DNA of 64,000 nucleotides from Halorutilus salinus (GTDB lineage: Archaea > Halobacteriota > Halobacteria > Halobacteriales > Halorutilaceae). The notes under the pieces were generated by a model, which did no database searches, was not told the origin of the DNA, and saw nothing but the letters and a program-made list of their open reading frames with translations. The stretch spans positions 1 to 64,000 of the forward strand of contig NZ_RKLV01000006.1 in NCBI RefSeq assembly GCF_026242195.1. Direction: 5' to 3'. Both the position numbers and the translations under genes were made by a program. Position 1 is the stretch's first letter; each line of letters starts with the position of its first letter. This document shows positions 28,560 to 38,315 of this stretch, in pieces.

Positions 28560-29638
28560 GTTACCCGCCTTCCGGATTCGTCGAAAACCCGTGGGTCGTC
28601 GACGACCGACACCGAGACCGTCTGCCCCTCGGAGAAGCCGGGATCCTCGCGGGCGCTGTACTCCGACAGTAGCCTGTCTTCAAGGCTGTCGGCGTGGACA
28701 TGGTACCTAACAATCGAACCTTGGTCTATCCTTTTTACTACCTCTCCTGTACCCGAGACCGACCCACCGCCGTCGGGCGACGGTTCCGGAGCCGAGAGGA
28801 AGACCTCCTCAGGGCGTAACGATACCTCTACGTCACCGTCCTCTGCGTCGGCGGCGAAGGTTGCCACGGGCGTTTCGATACAGCCGTCCGAGACGGTTCC
28901 TTCGACGAAGGTCGTCTCACCGAGGAAGTCATCGACGAACCGATTCTTGGGTTCGGAGTACACCTCCGATGGCTCACCTACCTGTATCAGACAGCCGTCC
29001 CTCATGATACCGACGCGGTCCGCGAGCGTGAAAGCCTCCTGCTGGTCGTGTGTGACGTGTACGGTTGTCTTTCCGAACTCCTCGTGTATCCTCAGTATCT
29101 CCAGACGCATTTCGCGCCGCAGACCCTCGTCGAGGTTCGAGAGGGGTTCGTCGAGCAGAAGAACCGAAGGATCCGCGGCGAGCGACCTCGCAAAAGCAAC
29201 CCTCTGTTTCTGACCGCCCGAAAGCTCCTCAGGGTATGCGTCCTCCTTTCCAGAAAGACCGACGGTTTCTATCACCGACCGTGCTTCCTCCGCGCGTCTT
29301 TCGCGCGACTCCCCGTCCATCCTCGGTGCGAACTCGACGTTCTCTAAGACAGTCTTGTGTGGAAAAAGCGCCCACTCCTGAAACACCACGGAGGTATCGC
29401 GCGAGTAAGCCGGTTCGTCCGTAACCCGGCTCCCCCGTACGTATACATCGCCCTCGTCAGGACTTTCCAAACCCGCCACCGTCTTGAGTGTCGTCGTCTT
29501 CCCACACCCGCTCGGTCCGAGGAGGCAGAATATCTCGCCTCTGTGTACCTCGAATGATACGTCGTCTATAGCCCTCTCATCGCCGTAGGCGACCGACAGA
29601 CCCTCCAGAGAGACGGTGGCTTCGTGGTTTCCGGTCAT
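28556..29638 (-). CDS. ABC transporter ATP-binding protein (PotA-like)
   Basis: A 360-residue ATPase: Walker A GPSGCGKTTT (about residues 40-49), Q-loop VFQEWALFPH, signature LSGGQKQRVAFARSL, Walker B VLLLDEPLSNLD, and switch His in HVTHDQQEAFTLADR. A C-terminal TOBE domain (from about residue 270, SLRPEEVFLSAPE) is typical of PotA/FbpC/ThiQ-like importers. It lies four bases after the binding-protein stop. Confidence 0.93.
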   Translation of the reverse strand: MTGNHEATVSLEGLSVAYGDERAIDDVSFEVHRGEIFCLLGPSGCGKTTTLKTVAGLESPDEGDVYVRGSRVTDEPAYSRDTSVVFQEWALFPHKTVLENVEFAPRMDGESRERRAEEARSVIETVGLSGKEDAYPEELSGGQKQRVAFARSLAADPSVLLLDEPLSNLDEGLRREMRLEILRIHEEFGKTTVHVTHDQQEAFTLADRVGIMRDGCLIQVGEPSEVYSEPKNRFVDDFLGETTFVEGTVSDGCIETPVATFAADAEDGDVEVSLRPEEVFLSAPEPSPDGGGSVSGTGEVVKRIDQGSIVRYHVHADSLEDRLLSEYSAREDPGFSEGQTVSVSVVDDPRVFDESGRRVT

Positions 29639-29642
29639 AGCC

Positions 29643-30731
29643 TCAGGCGATTCTTTCGTTGAACCCGTTGGACAGTTCGTCTACGCTACCCTCTATACCC
29701 TCCCAGTCCGGTACCGTCAGGAAACCACGCATACCTTCTTCATCGATGGGGTAAACGCCGGCGACCGAGTCGGGATAGTCCCCGGCTACGGTCGAGTTCG
29801 CGGGGACGTAGTAACCCTCGCTCACCCATTCGCGCTGTACTTCCTCACGGAGCATGTAGTTGAGGAACCTTTCGGCATCCTCGCGGTTGGGGCTTCCTTT
29901 TGTGACACAGAAGTTTGTGTAGTATGCGGGGGCGGTATCGGGTATCGCCATGCCGTAGTCCAAGCCACGGCTCTCTATCCCCGCTCGTCCGCTTGCGTAA
30001 TAAAACACCGCCTGATCCACCTGTCCTCGCTCCATTATCTCCCAGACCTCCGCACCCCCTTGGTACCAAACATCGACCCTCTCGCTTACCTCCTCAAACT
30101 CGCTCAGGAGGGTTTCGTGCGCCTCAGGCTGATTGAACTCCTCCGCACCCGGAAGCTCTTCCGACATGAGCGCGGTGACGAGCAAGGAGACGTCCCAGTA
30201 TCCGGTGTCCATGCCCACGGGTGCATCCGATGACAGGAGTCCGTCCCAGCCTTCGGCGTACGGTCCTCCTTCATCGTACATTATCCCTGAGACACCCGCC
30301 TCTCCCGGTACACCGTACTCGTCCGTCCTGTATCCCCTCATGAAGTCCCAGACGTCGTCGGCGTTCGGGACGTTTTGGTACCTGACGGGTTCGAAAAGAC
30401 CTTCGTTTATACCTATCAGGTAGTTCTGACCCGCGACGCCGACGATATCGTAGGGCACCGAACCACCTGATCCAACGGTGCTACGTAGCTCCGTTACACG
30501 TTCGTCCCAGCCGGGTGCCACCTCCACCTCTATACCGTACTCGTCCCTGAAACCCTCTACGACCACCTCCTCGAACACCTCCCCGTAGGCTCCGCTGTAC
30601 GGCGAGACACGCAGAGGTCTGTCCTCGCCACCGTCACCGAGACACCCCGTTGTCAAGCCCGTGCCGGCTACGAGACCGCCGGCGGTTTTTATGAGATCCC
30701 TTCTGCTGTACGTCTCGGAAGAGCCGGTCAT
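29643..30731 (-). CDS. Tat-exported substrate-binding lipoprotein
   Basis: A 362-residue binding protein. The start at 30731 gives a Tat signal (YSRRDLIKTAGGLVAGTGL) with lipobox TTGC, so it is anchored outside the membrane. The body has PotD/extracellular-binding features (EVFEEVVVEGFRDEYGIEVE, RFLNYMLREEVQREWVSEGY). It is first gene of the importer operon. The ligand is not evident; polyamine, iron or thiamine compounds are possible. Confidence 0.9.
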   Translation of the reverse strand: MTGSSETYSRRDLIKTAGGLVAGTGLTTGCLGDGGEDRPLRVSPYSGAYGEVFEEVVVEGFRDEYGIEVEVAPGWDERVTELRSTVGSGGSVPYDIVGVAGQNYLIGINEGLFEPVRYQNVPNADDVWDFMRGYRTDEYGVPGEAGVSGIMYDEGGPYAEGWDGLLSSDAPVGMDTGYWDVSLLVTALMSEELPGAEEFNQPEAHETLLSEFEEVSERVDVWYQGGAEVWEIMERGQVDQAVFYYASGRAGIESRGLDYGMAIPDTAPAYYTNFCVTKGSPNREDAERFLNYMLREEVQREWVSEGYYVPANSTVAGDYPDSVAGVYPIDEEGMRGFLTVPDWEGIEGSVDELSNGFNERIA

Positions 30732-30916
30732 GTCTACGCTTCTTGTTGTTCTCCCGGATATAACAACCTGTTCAAAAAGCCTCGGTAGGTAGCCTCCTGC
30801 GCCAGCTGAGACACGGCTACACCGGTCGGATGTATCAACGACCTTGCATAGAGAACAGATCCTACTACCTTCCAATTTAACAGCCCCCGGTTCGTAGGCT
30901 GAACCGAAGCTCAGAC

Positions 30917-32182
30917 ATGTCAGACGAATCCCGACGGTACGACCTCGTTGTCTGGGGCGCTACCGGCTTTGCCGGGCGTCTTGTAGCCAAGTACCTGACC
31001 GAGAGGTACGCACCCGATGACGTTTCGGTAGCTATTGGAGGAAGGGATAGGGACAGGCTCGAAGAGTTCGGCGACGAACTAACCGACAGAGGAGACGGAT
31101 GGGACGCGATCCCCGTGGTGGTCGGTGATGCAACCGAACCCGACACCCTCCGGGGGATAGCCAAGGAGACGGACGTCGTCTGTACGACCGTAGGACCGTA
31201 CACGAGGTACGGTACACCGATGGTGGATGCGTGTGTGGAGGTAGGCACCGACTACTGCGACTTGACCGGGGAGGTAAACTGGATACGTGAGATGGTTGAC
31301 CTGTACCACGACGATGCCGTGGACTCCGGCGCGCGTATCGTACATAGCTGTGGCTTCGACTCTGTCCCTGCGGATCTCGGGACTCTGATGGTACAGTCGT
31401 TTGCGACCGAGGAGTACGCGACAGCGTGTGACTCGGTGCGCGTGTATCTTGAGGAAAGTAGCGGCGGCGCTAGCGGCGGGACGCTCGCGAGTGCGGCGGA
31501 GCTTTTCAAAGCCGCTTCCGAGGATCCGACAGCCCGACGGACGGTTCGGAACCCTTACTCGCTGGCTCCCCCCGGCGAGAGGGACGGACCGGATCCGGGT
31601 GAGCAGACCGGAGCTAAGAAGGACACTATACGTTCCGTATGGACGGCACCGTCGCCTATGGCGGTGGTAAACGAGCGCGTAATAAGACGCACCAACGCAT
31701 TGCTGGAGTATCCGTGGGGGCGCGAGTTCCGGTGTACGGAGGTGGTTCCGACGGGAACCGGGGTCAGGGGGGCTGTGACGGCGACGGCGATCGCCGGTGG
31801 TCTTGGAGCCGGTAAGTTCGCCATGTCACTCGACCCGATCCGTTCGGGTCTCCAGCGTTTCGTCTTCCCTGATCCCGGAGAGGGACCGACGAGGGACGAG
31901 ATAGAGAACGGGTACTTTACGGTACGTGTCCTCGGACGCGGCAGGACGGACGGAGGTAAGTTCACCGTTGAGGCTGTTATCGGCGGCGATCTGGATCCGG
32001 GCTACGGTTCGACCGCCCGTATGTTAGGGGAAGCGGCGATGTCTCTGGTCAAGGGCGACGTGGAGTCACCCCTTTCGGGCGGCGTACTCACACCTGCCTC
32101 AGGGATAGGTCAGCCCCTTGGTGACAGGATAAGTGACGCGGGTATGACAGTAGAGGTACGTGGGAGGGGGGAACCGGTTTAG
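30917..32182 (+). CDS. Saccharopine dehydrogenase-like/trans-acting enoyl reductase family protein
   Basis: A 421-residue protein. An N-terminal Rossmann motif, LVVWGATGFAGRLVAKYLTE, opens the NAD(P) domain, followed by VCTTVGPYTRYGTPMVDACV and YCDLTGEVNWIREMVDLYHD, highly typical of the family that includes mycobacterial trans-acting enoyl reductase and human SCCPDH. Then SCGFDSVPADLG is strongly conserved. Such enzymes can reduce lipid double bonds; in a haloarchaeon a role in isoprenoid lipid reduction is possible but unproven. Divergent from the transporter operon. Confidence 0.9.
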   Translation: MSDESRRYDLVVWGATGFAGRLVAKYLTERYAPDDVSVAIGGRDRDRLEEFGDELTDRGDGWDAIPVVVGDATEPDTLRGIAKETDVVCTTVGPYTRYGTPMVDACVEVGTDYCDLTGEVNWIREMVDLYHDDAVDSGARIVHSCGFDSVPADLGTLMVQSFATEEYATACDSVRVYLEESSGGASGGTLASAAELFKAASEDPTARRTVRNPYSLAPPGERDGPDPGEQTGAKKDTIRSVWTAPSPMAVVNERVIRRTNALLEYPWGREFRCTEVVPTGTGVRGAVTATAIAGGLGAGKFAMSLDPIRSGLQRFVFPDPGEGPTRDEIENGYFTVRVLGRGRTDGGKFTVEAVIGGDLDPGYGSTARMLGEAAMSLVKGDVESPLSGGVLTPASGIGQPLGDRISDAGMTVEVRGRGEPV

Positions 32183-32844
32183 TCAAAAACGAGGCTTCTG
32201 ATCGCACCCACGTACAGCGCAGGAGACGTCCTCCGTGAGGCACGAACCGCACGTCTCAGCCTCTCCGTCGCGTCCTCCGAAACCCCCTCACCGTGTCCAA
32301 CAGCGATACGTTCCGGTTCGAAACGACCGAGCGCCCTCGGCGGCTTGAGCCTGAGGACGGGATGTACCCCTATCTCTTCCCCGGAGGTGAGGAAGTACTC
32401 GGAAGAGCCTACGGCTTCGGGTACGTACAGGGCACCTGTCTCTTTGCTGTAAAGCGCCGCCTCCTGCCAGAAACGGTTGTCTATCAGCTTATGTATACCG
32501 TACCGTGTGTCCCTAAGCCGTCCCTCGAACCTCTCCGTGGGTGCGTCGAGTTCTGAGGCTACACCGTCCATGAACGACGGAACGTACACGGGAACCCCGT
32601 ACCGGTTCGCGACCGCGGAAGCATCTCGTCTGTGTCTGTCGAGTAGGGTCACTATCCCCGCGACCTCATCGAACCCTCGTATGAGTTCGTCTATCCCTTC
32701 CGTGTCCACCGGATCTACAACCCATGATCCGTCGTCCGTCTCTATGACGTGACCGGCTCTCTGCATAGCCTCTTCGGGGTACGGTATCCATCCGGTTCCG
32801 TTCTCCCATCGGTCTATCTCACGGTAGCCTCGATCCTCGGTCAT
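32179..32844 (-). CDS. Hypothetical protein, degenerate metallo-beta-lactamase-like
   Basis: A 221-residue protein from MTEDRGYREIDRWENGTGWI. The order of strands (VIETDDGSWVVDPVDTEG, EVAGIVTLLDRHRRDASAVA, GVPVYVPSFMDG, LYVPEAVGSS, ERIAVGHGEGVSED) follows the metallo-beta-lactamase fold, but the HxHxDH motif is reduced to LDRHRRDA. It is therefore unlikely to be a standard hydrolase. Haloarchaea carry many such proteins. Confidence 0.6.
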   Translation of the reverse strand: MTEDRGYREIDRWENGTGWIPYPEEAMQRAGHVIETDDGSWVVDPVDTEGIDELIRGFDEVAGIVTLLDRHRRDASAVANRYGVPVYVPSFMDGVASELDAPTERFEGRLRDTRYGIHKLIDNRFWQEAALYSKETGALYVPEAVGSSEYFLTSGEEIGVHPVLRLKPPRALGRFEPERIAVGHGEGVSEDATERLRRAVRASRRTSPALYVGAIRSLVFD

Positions 32845-32937
32845 GGTATAGGTAACCGACAGGAACAAGTAAGCGTTTGCGGATACGCGCACGGTCGTAT
32901 GGAAGAGAACTTGCCCGTCCGTACCCTATGTAGACCG

Positions 32938-33519
32938 ATGGCAGAAGGCAGACTCGGTATCGACGTAGACGGGGTACTCGCCAACACGGTTCCGTCGGTC
33001 TTGGAGAGGTTAGAGGATGAGTACGGACACCACGGTGACACGAAGGAGGACGTGACAGAATGGGGGCATACCGTGGAGGTGGACGGTAAGAGTATACCCC
33101 TTGGCTCCGAGATAGTCGAGGGTCATATGGTAGAGGAGCATCTCAGATCCATAAATCCCAAACAGGGTGCAAAGGAATCTGTTGAGACGCTCCGTGGCGA
33201 AGGGTACGAGGTGGTCATCGTCACCAACAGACCCTCCGACAGGGACACTGTGAGGTGGACGAAAAGCTGGCTTGAGGAGAACGGCTTAGGGTACGATAGG
33301 TTCCACTCCACGGCGGAAACGACCAAGACGGCTGTAGATGTCGACGTTCTGATAGACGACCACGACAGAAACGTCGTCGAGTTTCTTGAGGACGGAAGAC
33401 CTGCGGTTCTCTTCGACCAACCGTGGAACACCGTTCCCGATGTGGACGGAGCCGGCGACCGTATGGAGGTTGTCACCGGCTGGGAGGAAGCGGTCGAGAC
33501 GGTTCAAAGGCTGGTCTGA
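32938..33519 (+). CDS. HAD-superfamily phosphatase/5'-nucleotidase-like
   Basis: A 193-residue protein from MAEGRLGIDVDGVLANTVPS, where DVDGVLAN is HAD motif I. VVIVTNRPSD is motif II (Thr), and VDVLIDDHDRNVVEFLEDGR motif IV. It resembles NT5C-like deoxyribonucleotidases and phage/archaeal HAD phosphatases. In-frame ATGs at 32899 and 32749 exist but add an unlike leader. Confidence 0.8.
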   Translation: MAEGRLGIDVDGVLANTVPSVLERLEDEYGHHGDTKEDVTEWGHTVEVDGKSIPLGSEIVEGHMVEEHLRSINPKQGAKESVETLRGEGYEVVIVTNRPSDRDTVRWTKSWLEENGLGYDRFHSTAETTKTAVDVDVLIDDHDRNVVEFLEDGRPAVLFDQPWNTVPDVDGAGDRMEVVTGWEEAVETVQRLV

Positions 33520-33549
33520 AGCCAAATACACACGGCTCTATCTGGGTGT

Positions 33550-35340
33550 TTAAATCAGGCTCTCAAACTCGTCGAGGTACCCGTCGTACGTAGAGATCGC
33601 GTCCTTGACCGCCCCGCGGTCGGTCATCTCAACACCCGCGTCCCGAAGCAGTTCGAGAGGGTACTTGCTCGAACCTTTCTTGAGGAAGTTAATGTACCTC
33701 TCAGCCGCGGGTTCGCCCTCGGTTAGGATCCCGTCAACGAGAGAGACGGCGGCGGAGATACCCGTCGCGTACTGGTAGACGTAGAACGCACTGTAGAAAT
33801 GCGGTATACGCATCCACTCACCCCCTATCCGGTCGTCGAGAACGGCGGGCTCGTAGTACTCACCCTTGAGTTCGCGGTAGAGATCATCGAGCGTGTCAGG
33901 GGTCAACGGTTCGCCCGCCTCCGACATCGCGTGTGTCGTGTGCTCGAACTCCGCGAACATCGTCTGTCGGAAAAGCGTCGACCGGAAACGTTCGAGGTAC
34001 TCGTTGAGGATGTGTCGACGTAGGCGTTCGTCGTCGGAGGTTTCGAGGAGGTGGTGCGTCAACAACGTCTCGTTGACGGTTGAGGCTACCTCCGCGACGA
34101 ATATCTCGTAGCCAGAGTACACGTACGGCTGTTCTTCGCTCGCGTACTCCGAATGCATCGAGTGTCCGAGTTCGTGGGCGAGCGTGTACATCGAACTCAC
34201 GTCGTCCTGATAGTTCATGAGTATAAGCGGCTGGGAGTCGTACGTGCCGCCCGAATAAGCGCCCGACTGCTTGTTCTCCGTCTCGTAGACGTCTACCCAC
34301 CGTGAGTCGAGTCCTTCGGCGAGCCGCGAACGGTAGTCGTCGCCTAACGGTTCGACGGCGTCGATGACGTGTTCACACGCCTCCTCGTACCCGATCTCGG
34401 GCGACTCCTCTTGGACGACAGGGACGTAGAGATCCCACATACGGAGTTCGTTCGCGTCGATGGATTCGCGTTTGAGCTCCGCGTGCCTGTGTAGGCTGTC
34501 GAGGCTATCGCGCACGGTGTCGACGAGCGTGTCGTAGACCTCGACGGGGATGTTCGGTTCGTCAAGAGCCGCCTCCCGCGCCGTTCCGTAGCCACGCGTC
34601 TCGGCGAGCTTCACGTCCGCCTTCACGGAGTTCTTGTACGCGGTTCCGACGGAGTTACGTACCTTCTCCCATTCGTCGTAGAACGCTTCGTATACGCGTC
34701 GGCGGAACCCGCGGTTCGGGTGTTTCTGAAGCTTCGTAAAGCTGTTGAGCGTTATCCTCCTCTCATCATCCTCGGGATCCTGTACCGCGGGGAACTCCAT
34801 GTCGGCGTTCGCAAGCATGTTGTAGACCTCGCCGGGCGCGCCCATGACCTCGCCTAGCCGGGCGAGAACCTCCTCAACTTCGGAAGATCGTGTATGTTCC
34901 TTCTTTCGGAGAACGTCGTCGAAGTACTGTTCGTACACACCGAGATCCGGCTCCTCCTCTATCATCGCGTCTATCTCATCACGGCTCAGACCCTGTATCT
35001 CAGGCTCGATGAAGGAAGATGCGGAACCCGCCTCCGACGACAGCGATCTCGCCCGCGCCGCCATGGCTTGATAGCCGTCGTCCGTCGTATCCTCGTCCTT
35101 CTTCATCCGTGCGTACGAGGCTACGTCCGAGACGGTTCGCATCAGGTTCTCGTACACCTCCATCGTCTCCAGAACCGTCGCCGCGTCCTCCGTGGAGCGC
35201 CCTTCGTAACCCGAGATATCCTCTATCAGGCGTTCCGCAGTCTCGTACCCCTCCTCCCAGTTTTCGTCATCGTCGTAGAGCGAACTTAGATCCCATCTGT
35301 ACCGCTCCTCTATCTCATCGCGCTTAGGAACCGAAGCCAT
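33550..35340 (-). CDS. pepF: Oligoendopeptidase F (M3B metallopeptidase)
   Basis: A 596-residue cytosolic peptidase that trims small peptides. The zinc motif TLAHELGHSMHSEYASEEQP (H-E-x-x-H) lies near residue 380 with the downstream Glu in IFVAEVASTVNETLL. SGAYSGGTYDSQPLILMNYQ and IPHFYSAFYVYQYATGISAA are family signatures. Length matches PepF (about 600). The start MASVPKRDEIEERYRWDLSS was chosen from family N-termini. Confidence 0.95.
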   Translation of the reverse strand: MASVPKRDEIEERYRWDLSSLYDDDENWEEGYETAERLIEDISGYEGRSTEDAATVLETMEVYENLMRTVSDVASYARMKKDEDTTDDGYQAMAARARSLSSEAGSASSFIEPEIQGLSRDEIDAMIEEEPDLGVYEQYFDDVLRKKEHTRSSEVEEVLARLGEVMGAPGEVYNMLANADMEFPAVQDPEDDERRITLNSFTKLQKHPNRGFRRRVYEAFYDEWEKVRNSVGTAYKNSVKADVKLAETRGYGTAREAALDEPNIPVEVYDTLVDTVRDSLDSLHRHAELKRESIDANELRMWDLYVPVVQEESPEIGYEEACEHVIDAVEPLGDDYRSRLAEGLDSRWVDVYETENKQSGAYSGGTYDSQPLILMNYQDDVSSMYTLAHELGHSMHSEYASEEQPYVYSGYEIFVAEVASTVNETLLTHHLLETSDDERLRRHILNEYLERFRSTLFRQTMFAEFEHTTHAMSEAGEPLTPDTLDDLYRELKGEYYEPAVLDDRIGGEWMRIPHFYSAFYVYQYATGISAAVSLVDGILTEGEPAAERYINFLKKGSSKYPLELLRDAGVEMTDRGAVKDAISTYDGYLDEFESLI

Positions 35341-35524
35341 ACGTGAACATCGCACCCGACGGACGTAAACCTTCTTTACGCGACCACGGATGCGCCGAGT
35401 CCCCCGTCGGTGTAGCTTGTCCTACCGCCACCGTTGATACCAACCGGGGTGTAGAACGGAACCGGTGAGCCGAGGAAACACGGATAGGGACGCGCTCGGA
35501 CGGGTTCTGTCCGTGTTGTCCCGC

Positions 35525-35899
35525 TTAACCGTCCCAACCGACGCTCACGTGCATGCTCACGAAAACCCACCCGTCGCGGTTTTCTAAGCTTCCGCTCCAC
35601 CGCGAGTCGAAGTCGTACCCCTTCTCTTTCTCGTTGTCCGTCCAAGCCATACGGACGGAGTCGGTAAACCACGCGTACCCGCCGTCCCTTTCTGTCACGC
35701 GGAGGTCTTCGCTCTCGACCGTCCAGCCCTCGGTACTCCGTGTCTGGCTCCGCAGTCCCTCGGAGACCTCCTCGTAACCGTCGAGTCTCTCGGAGATACC
35801 GTACTTCACCAGGTCGGCGTCGTCAGCGAAGTAGGGTGGCAGAGTCTCTCCGTTCCTGAGAGACTCGTAGTAGCTTTCGATTCTCTGTTCTGCGTCCAT
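35525..35899 (-). CDS. SnoaL/NTF2-like protein (DUF4440-type)
   Basis: A 124-residue protein of the cone-fold group: EQRIESYYESLRNGETLPPY at the start, GYEEVSEGLRSQTRSTEGWT, and a C-terminal pair of strands SRWSGSLENRDGWVFVSMHV ('R-T---------W---H-H-S'). These bind small ligands or act as isomerases or hydratases; the substrate is unknown. Monocistronic. Confidence 0.75.
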   Translation of the reverse strand: MDAEQRIESYYESLRNGETLPPYFADDADLVKYGISERLDGYEEVSEGLRSQTRSTEGWTVESEDLRVTERDGGYAWFTDSVRMAWTDNEKEKGYDFDSRWSGSLENRDGWVFVSMHVSVGWDG

Positions 35900-35985
35900 G
35901 ATTCAAAGACACCGTCGACGGATAAGATACTGTCGACCGCTTCCGACATCGGGGGTGCTTTGTCCGTAGGCGACGTAGCCGGTGT

Positions 35986-36684
35986 ATGCACGTCGGTGTA
36001 GACGGGGCGGGCGGCGACTGGCTCGCCGGTGTCCACGAAGCGGGGGAGTACTCTTACAGCCTGTTCGGCTCCTTCGGTGAGCTTTGGGAGGAGCTACGCA
36101 CCGCGGAAGTGATCTTGGTTGATATACCTATAGGGCTACGTAACGACGGCGAACCGCGTGCGTGCGATACGGAGGCGCGTAGACACGTACGCCGGGGTGT
36201 CGTCTTCCCGACGCCGTCACGACCCGCGGCTTACGAGGACGACTACGGGTCGGCGAAGGCGATCAACGAACGCACCACCGGAGGTAAGAGCCTACCGAGA
36301 CAGACGTGGAACATCTGCCCTCTGATACGTGAGGTGGATGAGTTCCTCGCGAACACGGCAGAGGCACGTGGTACGGTGCGTGAGTCACATCCTGAGCTTT
36401 GCCTCCGGTATCTCAACAACGGCGAGACGGTAACGACGAGGAAGACGACCGACGAGGGCTACACGAACCGCGTCGGCGTCCTTACAGAACATGAACCTCG
36501 TGCCGGCGAACTACTCTCCGAGGCTTCCGACGCGTTCCGCGACGAACCGGCTGTTGGGCGCGACGATCTCGTCGATGCCCTCGCGCTCGCCCTCACTGCG
36601 CGCTACCCGACCGAGACGGTGCCTGACGACCCACCGAAGGACGAACGCGGTCTTCGTATGGAGATGGTCTACCCTCGTATCTGA
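35986..36684 (+). CDS. DUF429 protein (RNase H-like fold)
   Basis: A 232-residue protein with MHVGVDGAGGDWLAGVHEAG, AEVILVDIPIGLRNDGEPRA, CDTEARRHVRRGVVFPTPSR, then LPRQTWNICPLIREVDEFL and VRESHPELCLRYLN. These are the DUF429 hallmarks, including the 'D-P-GL' and 'SHPE--F' blocks. DUF429 proteins are predicted nucleases or nucleic-acid binders; activity is not known. Confidence 0.88.
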   Translation: MHVGVDGAGGDWLAGVHEAGEYSYSLFGSFGELWEELRTAEVILVDIPIGLRNDGEPRACDTEARRHVRRGVVFPTPSRPAAYEDDYGSAKAINERTTGGKSLPRQTWNICPLIREVDEFLANTAEARGTVRESHPELCLRYLNNGETVTTRKTTDEGYTNRVGVLTEHEPRAGELLSEASDAFRDEPAVGRDDLVDALALALTARYPTETVPDDPPKDERGLRMEMVYPRI

Positions 36685-36734
36685 ATCGACCTCGGTACCG
36701 AAGCCGATACGCGCTCACCGCCGCGTACGTACAC

Positions 36735-37604
36735 TCAGACGCGCCCGCCGAGTACGCCGGCGTCGCGTGCGGTTTTCCCATCGCCGCCCATCTCCGCGAA
36801 ACCCATGTCCTCGAAGTAGTCGGGCGGTTCGTTCTCCGTCGCGTAGATGTACAGCGCCGTCTTTGCCACGCCCGTCAACGTCTTACCGACGAGTACGCCG
36901 AAGACGACGGCGGAGCCGCCTATGAGGACGGTGAGAACGAGACGCGCACCGCCTGCTGTGGGGATGAGGAAGAAGACACCGCCCGCGACGGCGACGCCCG
37001 CGAGCGCGAGTACGAACGTTACGATGTTTATCGCCCCCATCGCGCCTACCGACTCGCCCCATGTGTTCTTGAACGTCCGCGCGCTCTCCTCGAACATGCC
37101 GCGTACCGAGGGGTCACGGAAGACGATGACGGGGACGACGAAGTAGGTCATGACGCCCCACGCGACGGCGAAGACGGAGGCGAGGAGACGCGCCACGGTG
37201 TTGTCCTGCGACTCGATCAGCTGTATAACGACGCCGATGACAGCGGCGATCACAGACCACGCGAGGAGAGGTAGCTTGTGGCTCCAAGCCGTACGCGCGC
37301 CTCTGCGTACCGACGGTTCGCCTCCGTTCAGAACCTCGCGCGTTTCGGAGACGAGAGCCGCAGAGAAGAAAGACGCGACGAACGTCTCGACGAGGTACGC
37401 CGTAAAGAGAGCGCCGTAGAGAGCCGCGCCACCCTCCTCGAAGATGGAGCCTGCGACGAAAAGACCGCCGAACAGTGTTGCTAAGAAGGCTATGCCCGAC
37501 ACGCCGCCTATTACAGGGAAGACGAGAAGCTTCGGATAGTCGCGTAAGACACGTCCGCTCCTCCGCGCCATACCGAAGCCCGTCCTGATACGTCCGAACA
37601 CCAT
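36735..37604 (-). CDS. DUF6159-like membrane protein
   Basis: A 289-residue protein with six helices. The start MVFGRIRTGFGMARRSGRVL then RDYPKLLVFPVIGGVSGIAF and the GEPSVRRGARTAWSHKLPLL segment resemble the haloarchaeal DUF6159 family ('W---K-SWRVLK-DKELLLFP'). Its function is unknown. It is convergent with DUF429 and divergent from the HTH gene at 37764. Confidence 0.75.
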   Translation of the reverse strand: MVFGRIRTGFGMARRSGRVLRDYPKLLVFPVIGGVSGIAFLATLFGGLFVAGSIFEEGGAALYGALFTAYLVETFVASFFSAALVSETREVLNGGEPSVRRGARTAWSHKLPLLAWSVIAAVIGVVIQLIESQDNTVARLLASVFAVAWGVMTYFVVPVIVFRDPSVRGMFEESARTFKNTWGESVGAMGAINIVTFVLALAGVAVAGGVFFLIPTAGGARLVLTVLIGGSAVVFGVLVGKTLTGVAKTALYIYATENEPPDYFEDMGFAEMGGDGKTARDAGVLGGRV

Positions 37605-37701
37605 TACGGTGTTTCTGCGTCGGTGTCACGGTTAAACCGTTCGCCTCGGCGTGCCGGTCGAAAAAGCCCAAACGCCCGACGGCGGAGGCACGGCATGGGA
37701 T

Positions 37702-37740
37702 AGCCAAAACACATCTTTTGGCTTACCAAAGCTATTTTTT
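37702..37740 (+). promoter_or_regulatory. Palindromic operator plus TATA box, shared with 40683
   Basis: AGCCAAAA (37702-37709) and TTTTGGCT (37716-37723) form an inverted repeat, followed by TACCAAAGCTATTTTTTA, the TATA region, about 25 bases before the ATG at 37764. The core CCAAAA-N-TCTTTT-GCTTAC-AGCTAT recurs before the gene at 40743. It is a likely binding site of one regulator, perhaps the HTH protein encoded here. Confidence 0.6.
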
Positions 37741-37763
37741 AACACGGCTTCTTTAGATAACCA

Positions 37764-38315
37764 ATGAGTATACTCGAACGCAAGGAGAAGCTGAAACGGA
37801 AGGCGAAAGGGAAGACTGAGGAGGACGACGAACTCGACGGGAACGAGGGCGAAGACGGGCACGACGGGAACGAAGTCGAAGACGAACACGACGAGCGCCA
37901 AGAAGAACCCGACGTGCTCACGATCGACGACGAGAGAACCGACGAGATTCTGAGTTCGGTATCCTCCGAGACGGCGCGCGAGATACTCGTCTCGGTTCAC
38001 GGTTCTCCCAAGATACCCACCGACCTCGCCGACGAACTCGGTACGACGACGCAGAACGTCCGTTACCATCTCGACAACCTCGAAGAAGCGGGACTCGTCG
38101 AGGTCTGCGACATCTGTTACTCCGAGAAGGGTCGTGAGATGTCGGTCTACCAGCCCTCGGACGCGCCGTCGATGCTCGTCTTCGGCAGTGAGACGGACGG
38201 TCCCCGTATGCGTAAGGTTCTGACCAAGGTCTCGTCGTCGGTCGGTCCCGCCGCGATAGTCGTGGTCGTAGCGGCGAAGGCTAAGTTCGTCTTCGAATGG
38301 CTCTCGGACGTATGA
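37764..38315 (+). CDS. ArsR-like winged-helix protein with C-terminal hydrophobic segment
   Basis: A 183-residue protein. Residues 1-55 are very charged and repetitive (DGNEGEDGHDGNEVEDEHDE). Residues about 60-125 form a winged HTH (TAREILVSVHGSPKIPTDLA, DELGTTTQNVRYHLDNLEEA). A hydrophobic stretch near the end (AAIVVVVAAKAKFVFEWL) may anchor it to the membrane. Similar HTH proteins with one or two C-terminal helices are common in haloarchaea. It overlaps the following lipoprotein gene by 19 bases. Confidence 0.85.
   Translation: MSILERKEKLKRKAKGKTEEDDELDGNEGEDGHDGNEVEDEHDERQEEPDVLTIDDERTDEILSSVSSETAREILVSVHGSPKIPTDLADELGTTTQNVRYHLDNLEEAGLVEVCDICYSEKGREMSVYQPSDAPSMLVFGSETDGPRMRKVLTKVSSSVGPAAIVVVVAAKAKFVFEWLSDV

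Noticed and set aside
36491-36925. Arg-rich 144-codon plus-strand frame after DUF429
   Set aside because: It straddles the end of the DUF429 gene and lies antisense to the DUF6159-like gene; its composition is that of a shadow.
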